Assembly (NCBI RefSeq): GCF_001680005.1
Contig: NC_033561.1
Coordinates: 992,001 to 1,056,000 of the forward strand
Direction: 5' to 3'
Length of the DNA stretch: 64,000 bases
DNA from: Plasmodium coatneyi
Taxonomy: Eukaryota; Apicomplexa; Aconoidasida; Haemosporida; Plasmodiidae
Numbering within the stretch: position 1 is the stretch's first letter; every line of letters starts with the position of its first letter. Shown here in pieces: positions 12,256 to 22,885 of this stretch. A program made the position numbers and the translations under genes. The notes under the pieces are model-generated. The model was not told where the DNA came from. It searched no databases and saw nothing but the letters and a program-made list of their open reading frames with translations.

Positions 12256-13320
12256 GCTGTGTCGTGTGGTGGGTGTGAGCATCCTTGGCAGTTTTGCCAA
12301 CCTGAACAATCGTTGCCGCTTCTGCTAGTGGACACCCGTTTAGCCTTCACCGTTTTTATCCTTCTTTTTTTATGCTACCTTTTTGCGTTACTTGTTTATT
12401 TATTATTATTATTTTTTTCATGGACCTTGCGTTCTTCCCACGGGGAACAAACTGCTTAACGTGCATGGCATGTCTTTGGTGTTCCCCCGAGGGAAACAAT
12501 TTGGCCTCCAAAAAATTCTGCTTCCTACGTTGGAATTGCTTCGTGCGTGTGTGGCAGCGGCTTTCACGTGGAAAAAAAAAAAAATTATACGCCCACGTCG
12601 GGGTGCATAGTACACATAGGGATGACCCTCCCCCGCCCACGTGGGGTTAATTGCTTCCCAAGGGTGGCAACACAACTGGCACTGGGAATTGTCCCAGAGT
12701 GCTGTTCCGTCTGCTCAATCCATCGTTATACAGCAGAGCGGGTGACTCACCCTGTTGGCTTGTGCACACGGAAAAGGGGCGTAGCTGATATGCCTCTTTT
12801 TTTTTTTTTTTTTTTTAAATTTGCAAAGGCTGTTGTTCCATGTGGTCGTATTGGCTAGTGCACATGTTAATAGCAGACCGGAGGGAGGCGGAGTTGTTCG
12901 CTGGTCGGTGTTAATTCGTAACAAAATATATTATAGCATTCCACAGGGACAAGCTAATCATAAACCTGTGCACGCATGGAGGAGCTGTATTCCTACTTGT
13001 GTTTTTTTTTTTTGCAGTTTTTTTGGCGGAAGGATTGTGCCTTGGCGCGACTTCACTAATCACGGGGGAGGGGACTACACGCTGGCAAGCGAAGAAGGAA
13101 AATTCACAAGGTGCGTGCTTGGCATGGTTGGGTAAAATAGGCAAATTATAACTACGTGTATGCACGCAGGACCATTTGCAGCATGCATGCAGGGCCGCAT
13201 GTTCTTACGCCGTTTTGTTCCTTGAAGAGAAGGTATTTCCGTTTCTTTCCTTTTCGACCTGCTGACCAGCCCCCTCGAGGCGACAGAACGGCAGATCATT
13301 AGTAGAGCAGTCCCGGTCAG

Positions 13321-13363
<43 letters not shown>

Positions 13364-13991
13364 GGGGAAAGCCAACTCATCGCTTGTCCATGAGGGAAAA
13401 TGAGTTTGTAAAGCCCGAAGTGCACACAAGAGGAGAGGTCATGTTAGCACATGCTTACTCATTATGATTAAGCGAAAGCATTCCTTTTGCTTTGTACAAT
13501 GAACGTGTGAACGTATGTATGTATGCGCGTTGCCCACTTGAGAGCAAAACACCGGCAGATGGGAAACAATCCCACGGCGATCTCCGTTGATGAGAGGCAC
13601 TTTTCCCACGCGGGGAGAGTTGCATTGGTCTCCTCGAACACGATGTGGCCGAACGTGGCTACTTGGTAACGTACTGCCTAGAACAGAAACAGGGAGACGT
13701 CGCCCTTTTTACATATATATATATATATATTTTATTTATTTATTTATTTTTATTACGCTGTTAAGATACAAGTAATAAGATAGGGGGAAGGACATACAGG
13801 AAGAGGGTACGGCGAAGTGGCTGCTCCTTCCGCGTGGTCTGTTCATATATATATTTTTTCCCCATTTTTGGATAAGTTTTCCCCGCTCAAGGGTAGATAC
13901 CAGGAAGGGGGAACAAAATCGCACAAGGGAGCAAGCACACCATTGGCTGTCGTCGTTATATAGCCGTTAGTGCATAGCTCCTCACCGCAGG
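12256..13991. other. Intergenic region with a long poly(dA) tract
   Basis: No gene is supportable in this 1.7 kb. It contains T-tracts near 12800-12816, a poly(dA) run of more than 35 bases at about 13321-13357, an (AT)n run at about 13713-13730 and TTTA repeats after it. It likely contains the promoter and 5' UTR of the large gene that follows. Confidence 0.5.
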
Positions 13992-16900
13992 ATGGAGGCC
14001 CCGGGGAACATCCTGCAGAAGAGCAGGGAGCTGAGCGAAATTCTGATGAAGTCGTTTAAGAATGAAGTTGGGAGCGTGAATTACCTGAACGAGTGCAGAA
14101 ATAGAGACTGCTCTGAATTCTACGGGGCGTTCTACCTGGTATACTCGGACCTGATCGAGAAGGACAAGACGTTGAACGCGTTCAAGGAGCATCTGGTGTT
14201 CCTCTCCTTCTGCTACATGAGCAAGTTGTTAGGAAAGCACTACCATGTGTACCCACAGGAGAGTAAAGTGAATATCAGGAACAGCTTCATTAATATCCTG
14301 TTTTCTTTACCCATCAGTTTCAATCACGAGTTGGATGGGAACACACTACACATGAAGGAGAAGTCAGTAGAAGCAGTGAAGAAGAGGTTCGTCGATGTTT
14401 TTCTGAACCCAAATAATATGTTAATGGGTGACTACCTAAGTGAGAGGGACAATTACTTGATCCGTTTTTATATAAATTGTACGAAGAATAAGTTTGCTCA
14501 GATTTTTAGCGTCCTCTGCCTGAACAATGAGTACCTTTACTTTAGGTACCTATACAACTTTTTGCTCTTTTTTGTGAGGGAGTTTCTAAGAAGAAGGTTG
14601 TCTTTGCAGGGGGGGGTCGATACTGGTAGCAGTGGTGGTGATTGCGATGGTGGGTACTTCACCACCGTGGTGCACATCTGCCTGAACTTCCTTCGAGAGA
14701 TATTCTACAACATCAGCAATGAAAATAGTAGTAACGTCCAGAACAAACAGCAATTAAACATTTTCAGGGGCCTGATAATAAATGAGGCGAACGAGTTGTT
14801 CGAGTTTCTTTCCATTTGTTTTTATTACAGTCTGAGTGGTAGGAAGAAGGGAGAGTTCGAATTGCTCATCGAGTGTGTGAAGGAGCTGTTCTTTTTCTTC
14901 CCCGCGTATCTGTTTTTTAACCACCGTGGGGGCAGCAACTCCCCGCTGAAGTTTCTCTTAAATCTGCTCTTTGTTCGGTTTGCGGGTTCAAACGTCGCAC
15001 AGAATAACGCAGTGGAAAGTGCCTCCGTGGGAGGGGAGTACCCCCCCCTGCCGCTGGACCAGTTCAACCTACTATACAATAGTTACCTCTCCGTGAACGA
15101 ACTGAGCTGCGTGTCACCCCCCGTGCAGTCCTTCCTGGCAAAACTGCAGTTGGAGGAACATCTCCTTCTGATTTTCCTGAACATTATTGAATACATTTCC
15201 AGGGTAAACAGCAAGACCTTTATCCAGTTGGACGAAAGGGAATTAATGCAGTTCCTTGAAAGTTACTTCAACATAAGTCTTAACGTTTTTGACGTGACGA
15301 GCTACTCCTATCAGAAGCTCTACATCCGAATGATCGTGAACCTGTCTGCCGTCCCCATTTCCAACTACCTGCACGAAAAGAATAATAAAAAAAAATGCCT
15401 GCACATGTATATAATTAATGTGTTCAAAAATGTTTACCACCCAGATGTGGAGATACTAGCCAACGTGCTAGCCATTTGCAAAAACATATTCGACCACAAC
15501 AGGGAGTTAATCTACATTAAAAATAGGGAAAGTGAAATAGCTAGCCAGAAATATAATATTAACAGGGTGGACAGAGAAAGCATGCTGGACCAGAACAACG
15601 AAAAGGTGTTCAACCAGGACATACACTTCGTTCTTAACGTAGAAGACATGAAAAAACTGTTCATCCTGATGTTCGTTCGGTTTGTTAAAATACCTTTGTA
15701 TTCTGATCAGAACTGCCTGAACAAAAAAATGATGATAAACTTTGTTAAAAACTTTATTAGTGAATACAATGAGGAGTGGTTTGAGACTTACTTTCGATAC
15801 GCTCGGGAGGACTCTACAGGGGGAGATAAGGGGGAGGGTGGCGTTACTACGTCGAACCAATCTGGCCGAAGTGACCACACGAAGAATCTCCTAAAACAGA
15901 GGATTTTTTCCCTGTTTCGTGTCCTGGTGGGACTTAACCATGAAGTGTTCTCCATCATGGTGGAGGTGTTCTGCGAGTTCTTCCGATTTTACAAAAACAT
16001 TACCGTTGGAAATTTGTGCAACGAGTCGATGAAGGTGAAGGACTACTTCGTCTATGTGTTGCTCCGTGGGTACTGTGAGTTGCTGGTTTTTTTTATTAAC
16101 ACGATGAAGGAGTGCAAGGAAGTTGTTACGGGGGGGGATACCGAGGTGAACGAGGAGGTCATCTCTTTTCAACTACTCCCCCCTGGAGAGAAGGAAACCT
16201 ATTTACAAGGAATTGTGCACTTGAGGGATTCACTTTCCAAGCGCATTATCGGAAAAAGTAGCTACGAAGAAACAGAGGTGACCAATTGGAAGGGAGTGAA
16301 CACAAACTGGGATAATTCCAACCGAAGGGAGGACAACATAGAGGAGTTAAAGAGGAGAAAGGAAAAAGTCGACCTACAGATACACATAATTAACTGCATT
16401 CAAAAGTACGGGGGGTCTCCCTACTACGAAGTTAGCCCAGACTGCATTAACAACTTGCTAAATTGTTATAAGGATATTTTAAATGGAGACTTCATAGACA
16501 TGTGTAAAGTCTCTCCTAGCTTCCTCCTATTCGAGGTGAAGAGACTGCAGTTCTTGTCGGAGAGTACCTACCTGCTGCACTACAATAAGCAGTGCGCCTT
16601 TTACATGATGGAAAATTTGCTGCGGAATATCGTCCAGGGGGAAACAACCAATTCGGCAGATCGACTCGACGCCAACACCTCGATGGAACTGAAAAAAAAT
16701 TACTTCACCATTTTCACCTCCATCATCTCAAATTTGAAACATATAGTGACGAACGATATGCTAGAGAAGTTGCTGAATTCGTTTCTCGAGTTTAAGACGA
16801 ACAGCAGTTTTTTCAAGTGTAATAAAGAACTTTGTGTATTTTTACTGACCCTCATTTCTGTGTTGAAGGTAGATGATTTGAATGGAAAGGTGATAAATTC

Positions 16901-18545
16901 CTACTTGAGGGTCGTCTTGGAAGAATTGTTTGTATTCCTCGGTGACGTTGCAAAGAGCATATCATCGTTTGGGAGTCTTTTCCAGTTTTTATTCGGGGAT
17001 GAGGGGAAGGTGGAGATCGGTCGAACACTCCTGGATGTTCTGAAAATCGCGCAGACGTACTTCTCCGTTTTTGCCTTTGCAAAGGTGGAATCGCGTCTTC
17101 GCAAGGTGGGCCAGGTTGATGCCGTTGGTGGGGCCATACTGGAGAACGCACACCTGGTGGAGAATAATCCGTTCCTGCAAATCAGCATGGAGCTCTTCAC
17201 CAGGGTCATGTTCGTATACCCTGTGCTGAACGATATGTTGAAGAACTGTCGGTCATTCGAGGCACACCCCATGCTGTGTGCGGAGGTGAGTTACTTCCAC
17301 CTGAACGCGAGGGAGCGCGAGATTGCAAATTTGTGCACGCAGATGGGAAAAGAAGGAAGAAGTGGGAAGAAGTTCAGCCTAACGGTGAAGTCCCTGCACG
17401 AAAATATGTGCACTGTTGTGAAGCGGTTCATCAGTGAGGGGTATATATTTGTATACAACGACATGGGGAAGCTATTCCAGGAAGTTCTATCCCCCTCATT
17501 CGATTACAGCCCCTACCACTTCATGGCCCAAAACGTGCAACAAGTGTACTTATCTCTGAGTGAGAAGTTAAAGCAGCACCTTGGAGAACGAACCGTGAAA
17601 GAGTTAGTAGCCAATTGGTGCGAACAGATCTTTGCACAGTTCGTAGTGAAGCACTACACCTATTTCAAGGCCAGCTTAGAGCACATCCAGACGGTTCATG
17701 AACAGCTGAACAGGCAGGAGGACATCAAGGAGGAGGACTACGTAATGTATGGAGACCTCCTTTATCATAGCAAACACTACATTTTTACTTTTTTAAAAAT
17801 ATGCAAAAATGTTTTCACCGTTCCAAACGAATTAAAGAATAAACAAGACGGTAAATCCTTCTTCTGTCGTTTCTATCGGGACGACAAGAATGAAACGTTG
17901 AACACGTTGTTTGTAAGTCTGGAGCTGCTTCTTCACAGCTACGACTGTAACATTGTGAAGAGGTCCTTAGGTTTATTCCTGGACATATCCGACTCGATCA
18001 TGTTGCTTCCGTTTGAGTCCTCTCACTTTTTGATTTACCTGGGGATGCTCAAAATTGTCCTGCGCTCCTTCCTGCTGTTCAATCCGCCAATATTGACTCT
18101 CCAGCAGAAGGGGAAGGCCGGTAATAGTGCCAACCTGTTGAAGAGATACGAAGAGAATAGTCCTAGCGGGAGAGGGGGTATTCCCCATGGTGACCTCTAT
18201 AACGACTCCGTCGAAGTGTACACTGGAGAGATGAACCTCTTTGTGAAGAACGACCCGCAAGAATTAACTTCCTATTTACACGTCATCCCGTCTGCCTTTA
18301 TTAAAATTTGCAAGAATTACTTTTCCCTTCAGGAGAAGGTGTACAGACTGAAGGAGAGTAGTACAACCTCCTTGGATGAGTTGCTCCAGTTGGACAGTGT
18401 GAAGCATTTTCTTTTCCTGTTCAAGGACGTGGAGGGCTCCTCCTCGTTTGACTTTCGCACCATTGTTGCGGACCTGTTCCAACAGAACGCCTGCGACTAT
18501 TTGAGGGGCGCGCTGGTACAGTGCCGCCTCCAGGCACAGCGGTGA
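13992..18545 (+). CDS. Large conserved alpha-helical protein, possible karyopherin-like repeat protein
   Basis: A single uninterrupted frame of 1517 residues from the first ATG at 13992, just after a CACCGCAG stretch. No motif is firmly recognisable. The sequence is almost entirely amphipathic helix with regular hydrophobic spacing and many short Lys/Glu loops, the look of HEAT- or importin-type solenoids. The N-terminal stretch around FKEHLVFLSFCYMSKLL, followed by VNIRNSFINILF, resembles the start of exportin/importin-beta proteins. Length exceeds most karyopherins (about 1000-1200), partly because of inserts such as a Gly/Asp stretch near residue 210 and a charged linker near residue 770. 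There is no signal peptide and no membrane helix. A nucleocytoplasmic transport receptor is one possibility; any other helical scaffold is equally open. The gene itself is beyond doubt. Confidence 0.85.
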   Translation: MEAPGNILQKSRELSEILMKSFKNEVGSVNYLNECRNRDCSEFYGAFYLVYSDLIEKDKTLNAFKEHLVFLSFCYMSKLLGKHYHVYPQESKVNIRNSFINILFSLPISFNHELDGNTLHMKEKSVEAVKKRFVDVFLNPNNMLMGDYLSERDNYLIRFYINCTKNKFAQIFSVLCLNNEYLYFRYLYNFLLFFVREFLRRRLSLQGGVDTGSSGGDCDGGYFTTVVHICLNFLREIFYNISNENSSNVQNKQQLNIFRGLIINEANELFEFLSICFYYSLSGRKKGEFELLIECVKELFFFFPAYLFFNHRGGSNSPLKFLLNLLFVRFAGSNVAQNNAVESASVGGEYPPLPLDQFNLLYNSYLSVNELSCVSPPVQSFLAKLQLEEHLLLIFLNIIEYISRVNSKTFIQLDERELMQFLESYFNISLNVFDVTSYSYQKLYIRMIVNLSAVPISNYLHEKNNKKKCLHMYIINVFKNVYHPDVEILANVLAICKNIFDHNRELIYIKNRESEIASQKYNINRVDRESMLDQNNEKVFNQDIHFVLNVEDMKKLFILMFVRFVKIPLYSDQNCLNKKMMINFVKNFISEYNEEWFETYFRYAREDSTGGDKGEGGVTTSNQSGRSDHTKNLLKQRIFSLFRVLVGLNHEVFSIMVEVFCEFFRFYKNITVGNLCNESMKVKDYFVYVLLRGYCELLVFFINTMKECKEVVTGGDTEVNEEVISFQLLPPGEKETYLQGIVHLRDSLSKRIIGKSSYEETEVTNWKGVNTNWDNSNRREDNIEELKRRKEKVDLQIHIINCIQKYGGSPYYEVSPDCINNLLNCYKDILNGDFIDMCKVSPSFLLFEVKRLQFLSESTYLLHYNKQCAFYMMENLLRNIVQGETTNSADRLDANTSMELKKNYFTIFTSIISNLKHIVTNDMLEKLLNSFLEFKTNSSFFKCNKELCVFLLTLISVLKVDDLNGKVINSYLRVVLEELFVFLGDVAKSISSFGSLFQFLFGDEGKVEIGRTLLDVLKIAQTYFSVFAFAKVESRLRKVGQVDAVGGAILENAHLVENNPFLQISMELFTRVMFVYPVLNDMLKNCRSFEAHPMLCAEVSYFHLNAREREIANLCTQMGKEGRSGKKFSLTVKSLHENMCTVVKRFISEGYIFVYNDMGKLFQEVLSPSFDYSPYHFMAQNVQQVYLSLSEKLKQHLGERTVKELVANWCEQIFAQFVVKHYTYFKASLEHIQTVHEQLNRQEDIKEEDYVMYGDLLYHSKHYIFTFLKICKNVFTVPNELKNKQDGKSFFCRFYRDDKNETLNTLFVSLELLLHSYDCNIVKRSLGLFLDISDSIMLLPFESSHFLIYLGMLKIVLRSFLLFNPPILTLQQKGKAGNSANLLKRYEENSPSGRGGIPHGDLYNDSVEVYTGEMNLFVKNDPQELTSYLHVIPSAFIKICKNYFSLQEKVYRLKESSTTSLDELLQLDSVKHFLFLFKDVEGSSSFDFRTIVADLFQQNACDYLRGALVQCRLQAQR

Positions 18546-18814
18546 GGTCACCAGGCTAGACCAGATCATGCTGCGCCGCTCGCATGCCCGTGCACCTGCC
18601 CATTTGCCAATTCGCGATTGCCATCATGTGTACGTGTCCTCCACTCAACAGCATGTAACTCTTTTTAATTAACGAAAAAAAGTTAACACAAAAGTTACAC
18701 AGGTTTTGCAAAATGGCTAGTTGGCAAGAAAAAAAGGGTGTGAGAAAAAAAAAAAAAACATACAATACGATGCATAATTAGCTTTTTAGTTATGAAATTA
18801 CCTGAACGGTTCAT

Positions 18815-18848
<34 letters not shown>

Positions 18849-19079
18849 CCCCCTTTTGTGCGTTGGCGAAAAGGTGTGCACCTCGTCAAACCCGTGCGTA
18901 AGAATAGAAGGAGCATACGTATTTAGAACGATGCTTGCAACTACTCGCGGCGAACAAAGCAAACTTCTCTTTTCCGCTGCGTCATCCGATATGTCGCGCA
19001 TCACCATGTGTGCAGAGACCTCTGTGCGCACCCCCCGTTCGAACAAATGTTACACAGCCACAAATGTGAAGCCTCGCAG
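18546..19079. other. Intergenic region with poly(dT) tract
   Basis: About 530 bp with a T-tract of about 30 bases at 18819-18848 and a short A-run at about 18745-18758. Nothing coding is supported. It contains the 5' flank of the next gene. Confidence 0.5.
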
Positions 19080-20592
19080 ATGCCCCCAGTGCCTCGAGCT
19101 CCACGTCAGCTGCTGTGGCTGCTCCTAGTTCTTGTGTTGACAGTGAAGGCGCCATGCGTTTGCAGCTTCACGTTGCAGAGAGGTCTCCAAGTTTCCGTTC
19201 ACCCATGGGGATGTAGGAAGAAGGTCCCAGTCCCTCGGGTGGGCAGGGCCTTGCACAGACCCATCACGACTTTGAAGGCCACGGAGGAATACGAAGACTA
19301 CAAATACTTCACGGATGATGAGTACGTCCTGGCTGGGGAAGTGGCTCTGTCACCACGTCGCCGCTTTGCTACCACGTGACCGTTTTATCACCACATTGCT
19401 GCTTTGCAACCAGCTGACCACTTTCCCGTAGGTACATCCCGCCGCTGCCGCCCGTGGAGACGTGGGAGGAGCTCCTGATGAAGGAAGAAATTAGGAACAA
19501 GACGGAGGACGAGCATCGGAGTGAGGACGACTACACGCTCACCCATGAAAGCAGGCAGAAGGTGCTGGACATCATGCGGCAGACGCGGCTAATCAACCAC
19601 TGCAACTATGAGGCCCAGAAGAACAAGCAGAAGAACATCCTCTACTTCGTGACGCCCAAGATGGGTTAGCAAATTGGCCCACGTGGCGACGTGCGGGAGG
19701 TTGACCACAGATTGTTTACCACTGACATGGTTACCTCCAACATGGTTACCTCCAACATGGTTACCTCCAACATGGTTACCTCCAACATGGTTACCTCCAA
19801 CATGGTTACCTCCAACATGGTTACCTCCAACATGGTTACCTCCAACATGGTTACCTCCAACATGGTTACCTCCAACATGGTTACCACCTATTGTTTACCA
19901 CCGCAGGCCCGTACTGCAAACTGATGGAGGGAGACAAGGCCAAAATGGAGAGCCTAATCAGCAAGGTCAAGGAAAAGTTCGAAAACAAGGTACAAATAGT
20001 GAACCTAAAAATGGACGTAAAAATGCCTCTGTTCGAGATTTTCCTACAAGCTAACATACACACGCAGATAAAAATATTCCACGCAAGGGGGAGGACTTTA
20101 CAGTACAGATTGCCACCCCCCTTTTGGACCAAGTGTAAAATACTAAAGGAGAACAAACTACTACAGGAAAAGTACGGAGGAGAGTGTGCCCCAGGATTGT
20201 TTCCCCGTTACGATGAGTATATTATGATGGAAATGATGACTGAGTGTGTCTTTAACGACAAGTACAACTACTATGTGTATGACGTGAACTTGGAGTGGGA
20301 GAACTTGTGTGCACTTACCCCGGAGAACAGGGAGCTGCGGAAGATGGTTCACCAGAACGTCCACGTGCCTACTCGTTTGGCCGTTATCAAGGCGTTTGAG
20401 GAGGGTAAGCCTCACCACAAGCGAAGTGCTCATTTGCCCATTCATTCACCTAATCATCCGCGCATTCACGTACTCACCTCCCCCTTCACACGCTTAGGCA
20501 TCGCCGACTTCAGAGACGTCATCCACGAGGAACACCTCATTATGCTCCGTGAGCAGCGGAAGATGAAGGAGAACCGTCGTTACAATTTTTAG
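19080..20592 (+). CDS. Conserved protein with signal peptide, probably apicoplast-targeted, unknown function
   Basis: Four exons, 19080-19321, 19432-19664, 19907-20404 and 20498-20592, give 355 residues with all junctions in frame. The chosen ATG gives MPPVPRAP followed by the hydrophobic core LLWLLLVLVLTV and a cleavage-like CVCS. Starts further upstream would bury this core. A basic, acid-poor stretch follows (LQRG, GCRKKVPVPRVGRALHRP), which is the form of an apicoplast transit peptide. The mature part begins near ATEEYEDYKYF, is highly charged and helical, and ends in REQRKMKENRRYNF. I do not recognise the family and see no catalytic motif. Intron 2 carries a 15-bp minisatellite listed separately. 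Apicoplast location is an inference from the leader. A secreted or ER protein is the alternative. Confidence 0.82.
19731..19886 (+). repeat. 15-bp minisatellite inside an intron (about 10 copies)
   Basis: The unit ATGGTTACCTCCAAC is repeated about ten times with almost no variation within intron 2 of the surrounding gene, between donor 19665 and acceptor 19906. Because 15 is a multiple of three, it leaves open frames on both strands. These are not genes: splice sites on both sides remove the repeat. Confidence 0.92.
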
Positions 20593-21197
20593 CGGTTGCA
20601 GAATTCGGGGGTGACTTACCACGTTGTCTACCGATGCCTCAACTGGACGTAACTGCTTTTTGAACTGCGTCTGGCTTTTTTTTTTTTTTTTTTTTTTTCA
20701 TGTCAAATGCGAACTCTTTGCGGTCGTCACCGCAACACATGTTTCGTTTCTTCGAGGGGGGAGACTTATTCGAACTCATGCCCCATCACAAAGAGGTACG
20801 TCTGGCAGATTAGCTCAGCATTAATGGGTACCTCCCAACAAGTTGCCGCTACAGTGACAACTGCCATTGCTTCCTTACCTTTTAACTGCGCTGTTATAAG
20901 TGGAACAGATGGTACAACTCCTATTGTTACATTTTTTGCCTGCACATGTTCAGGCATATTTGCACCATCCTTGGGGAGAATTTCTTTCCCTGACCGAAGG
21001 GAAAGTGTGTCCCTTACGCGGCTACACATGTGTGTTTCGTAAGTGCAACTGTACACACAGCTACGGTGTTACAATGGCGCGCCGGTTGAGCCTATCTCCC
21101 GATTCGTTCTCCAATGATCATTTGGACGGTATGCTAGCGCACATGCCTCTTTGCACACATTGTTGCAATACATGTGGTTAGCGAAAAGGAGGAGGAG

Positions 21198-21228
<31 letters not shown>

Positions 21229-21263
21229 CACTTTAACATATGTATCCCCCGCATAAGAACAAT
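20593..21263. other. Intergenic region with a possible structured RNA
   Basis: A T-tract lies at about 20677-20699 and an A-tract at about 21197-21227. Between them, about 20800-21040, is balanced-composition sequence unlike the surrounding spacer, with three short local hairpins. No protein-coding exon structure is evident. See findings. Confidence 0.4.
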
Positions 21264-21715
21264 ATGCCCAAAAGTGTGGCCTCCTTAATCAGCCTGAACA
21301 GTGACGTTAACAGGACAAGAAGGTACCACACGGATGGGAAAAAAAAGGAAAATAAAAGTTATGACTCCCCCAATGCGTACACAAGTGAGTAGGCAACAAA
21401 AATACAAAGGCGCAAAAATGGGAAGCGTGTTATAACTTCACTTCTGCGACGCGTTTAGTTTACGTCACGGCGATCTTCTTTTCAACTTCGCCTTTCCCCC
21501 TAACAGGACCATACCACGAGCGACTGATTATACGGTTGGCAATCCGTTTGGCCATTTCGTTGTCATCCTCACCCTTTTTATATTTTTTTTTTTTGCTTTT
21601 TTTCTTGTGCCCCTTCCTGCGGGCCATTTTTTTTTTTTTTTTTCATCGCCCTCCCCCGGTACACGCAGTACACCCTGGTACGGGTATGTTTTCGCGGGGA
21701 AAAAACTAGGCGAAG
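21264..21715 (+). CDS. Possible small spliced gene (candidate)
   Basis: A first exon 21264-21384 starts MPKSVASLISLNSDVNRT and ends at a good donor (A|GTGAGT). The next good acceptor (CTTTCCCCCTAACAG, exon from 21507) continues in frame as RPYHERLIIRLAIRLAI and then a hydrophobic, Phe/Leu-rich stretch that could be a membrane segment but is partly translated poly(dT). The frame reaches a stop near 21710, or could splice again at a GTATGT donor near 21684. The upstream A-tract (21197-21227) sits where a 5' flank would be. The product would be about 100 residues, of no recognised family. Codon choice in exon 1 looks coding, and the splice sites are strong, but this remains a guess. Confidence 0.3.
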
Positions 21716-22179
21716 TTTCGTTGTCAGCAGGGAAAAAAAATTACCAAAATAAATCTTCTGCTTCTGCTTCCAACCCTCGCTGATTGCGTTGCCGTATCGT
21801 CCCCGTATCATTCACCAGTTGCCGCTCACCATTGTCGTCATCCCCTGGGGAAACACGGGTAATAGGAGGAGAGAGGGCAGCCGCACTTTTGGCCGCCCCG
21901 AGTGCCTTCACATGAGTTACAAAGCGTTGCACACGTATAAAGTGGTATGCATAGGTCATATACTGTGTACAAGCGTTAAGCACCACACCCGCGTGGAAGC
22001 GAAGTGAGGGGGCCCAACGCTAAGGGGCACTACTGAGGTCACGCAAAAATACTGCTCGGGTGAACGCCGTACCCCCGTGAGCGGCGCGCTCCAGTAAGAG
22101 TGACCCGCTTGAGTGGCACAGAGTACTGTTTTTATGGGCATATTATAATACAGGGCGCACTTTTATGGGTGCTTTTTTC

Positions 22180-22210
<31 letters not shown>

Positions 22211-22885
22211 CAGCCAAACGGATTGGAAGAAGAATTGACTCCACGCAGACGTTTCCCATTTGCTCCCTCGCGTCATCGTTATGCATGCTTATATGCACGT
22301 GAGTAAACTCCTCATCCATGCGCATGCTTGAGCGGAGTGACCAAACGAATGAGCGACCGACGGGAATATTATAACCGACCAGCGCAGCAGGGGACCACCG
22401 AGCGATTGACTCATTAACTGGTTGACTGATTGACCGATTGATTGCATTGCATTGTTCCCCCATTGTGCATTCATTCCGTGTAGTTATGCATTCTTTTTTT
22501 TTTTTTTTTTTTTTTGTTTTTTTTAACACCCCGCGTGACGTTCACCATTTTTATATGAGTAACTTAGCCCAACGGTTAGTGAAGCCCTCTTTTGTAAAGG
22601 TGTAGTAGCTTGTTATTATTGCTGGAGAGAGAGAACCGCTCGTGCCATTGACCAGGTAAAGCTCGAAGGTACTATATGGACTCACGCGCTGATAATGCGT
22701 AACAGCTATGAGTTGTATGTACAAGGGGTGTAAGAGGCATGTCGTCCCAATCGCTTGTACCCGCTGCTCTGCTTAATCTTCCCACGTGGAGCAATGGATC
22801 ATGTGGTATTGTTGCCAACCAGTGAGCTAAGCATACTTATTGTATCTCCATTCATTTTCTTCCCCACTTTCCCTTGCAGACAAAG
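21716..22885. other. Intergenic region upstream of ARF1
   Basis: T-tracts lie at about 22183-22210 and 22493-22515. A short imperfect repeat of GATTGACTCATT/GATTGACCGATT type occurs near 22400-22445. No coding sequence is supported. A pyrimidine-AG stretch just before the ARF1 start (CCCTTGCAG, ending 22879) suggests a spliced 5' UTR. Confidence 0.5.

Noticed and set aside
19731..19886. CRISPR-like array
   Set aside because: Direct repeats without unique spacers, in a eukaryotic intron. It is a minisatellite.
19674..20054. Open frames of WLPPT or MLEVT repeats on both strands
   Set aside because: They are translations of a 15-bp minisatellite inside an intron. Splice sites on both sides keep the host gene in frame without it.
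20766..21056. A minus-strand open frame of about 96 residues
   Set aside because: It has reasonable composition but no splice partner, no recognisable domain, and an equally long frame on the opposite strand. I treat the stretch as possible non-coding RNA instead.
22560..22680. A tRNA-like stretch (AGCCCAACGGTTAGTGAAGC)
   Set aside because: No matching acceptor stem, anticodon arm or T-loop could be placed.
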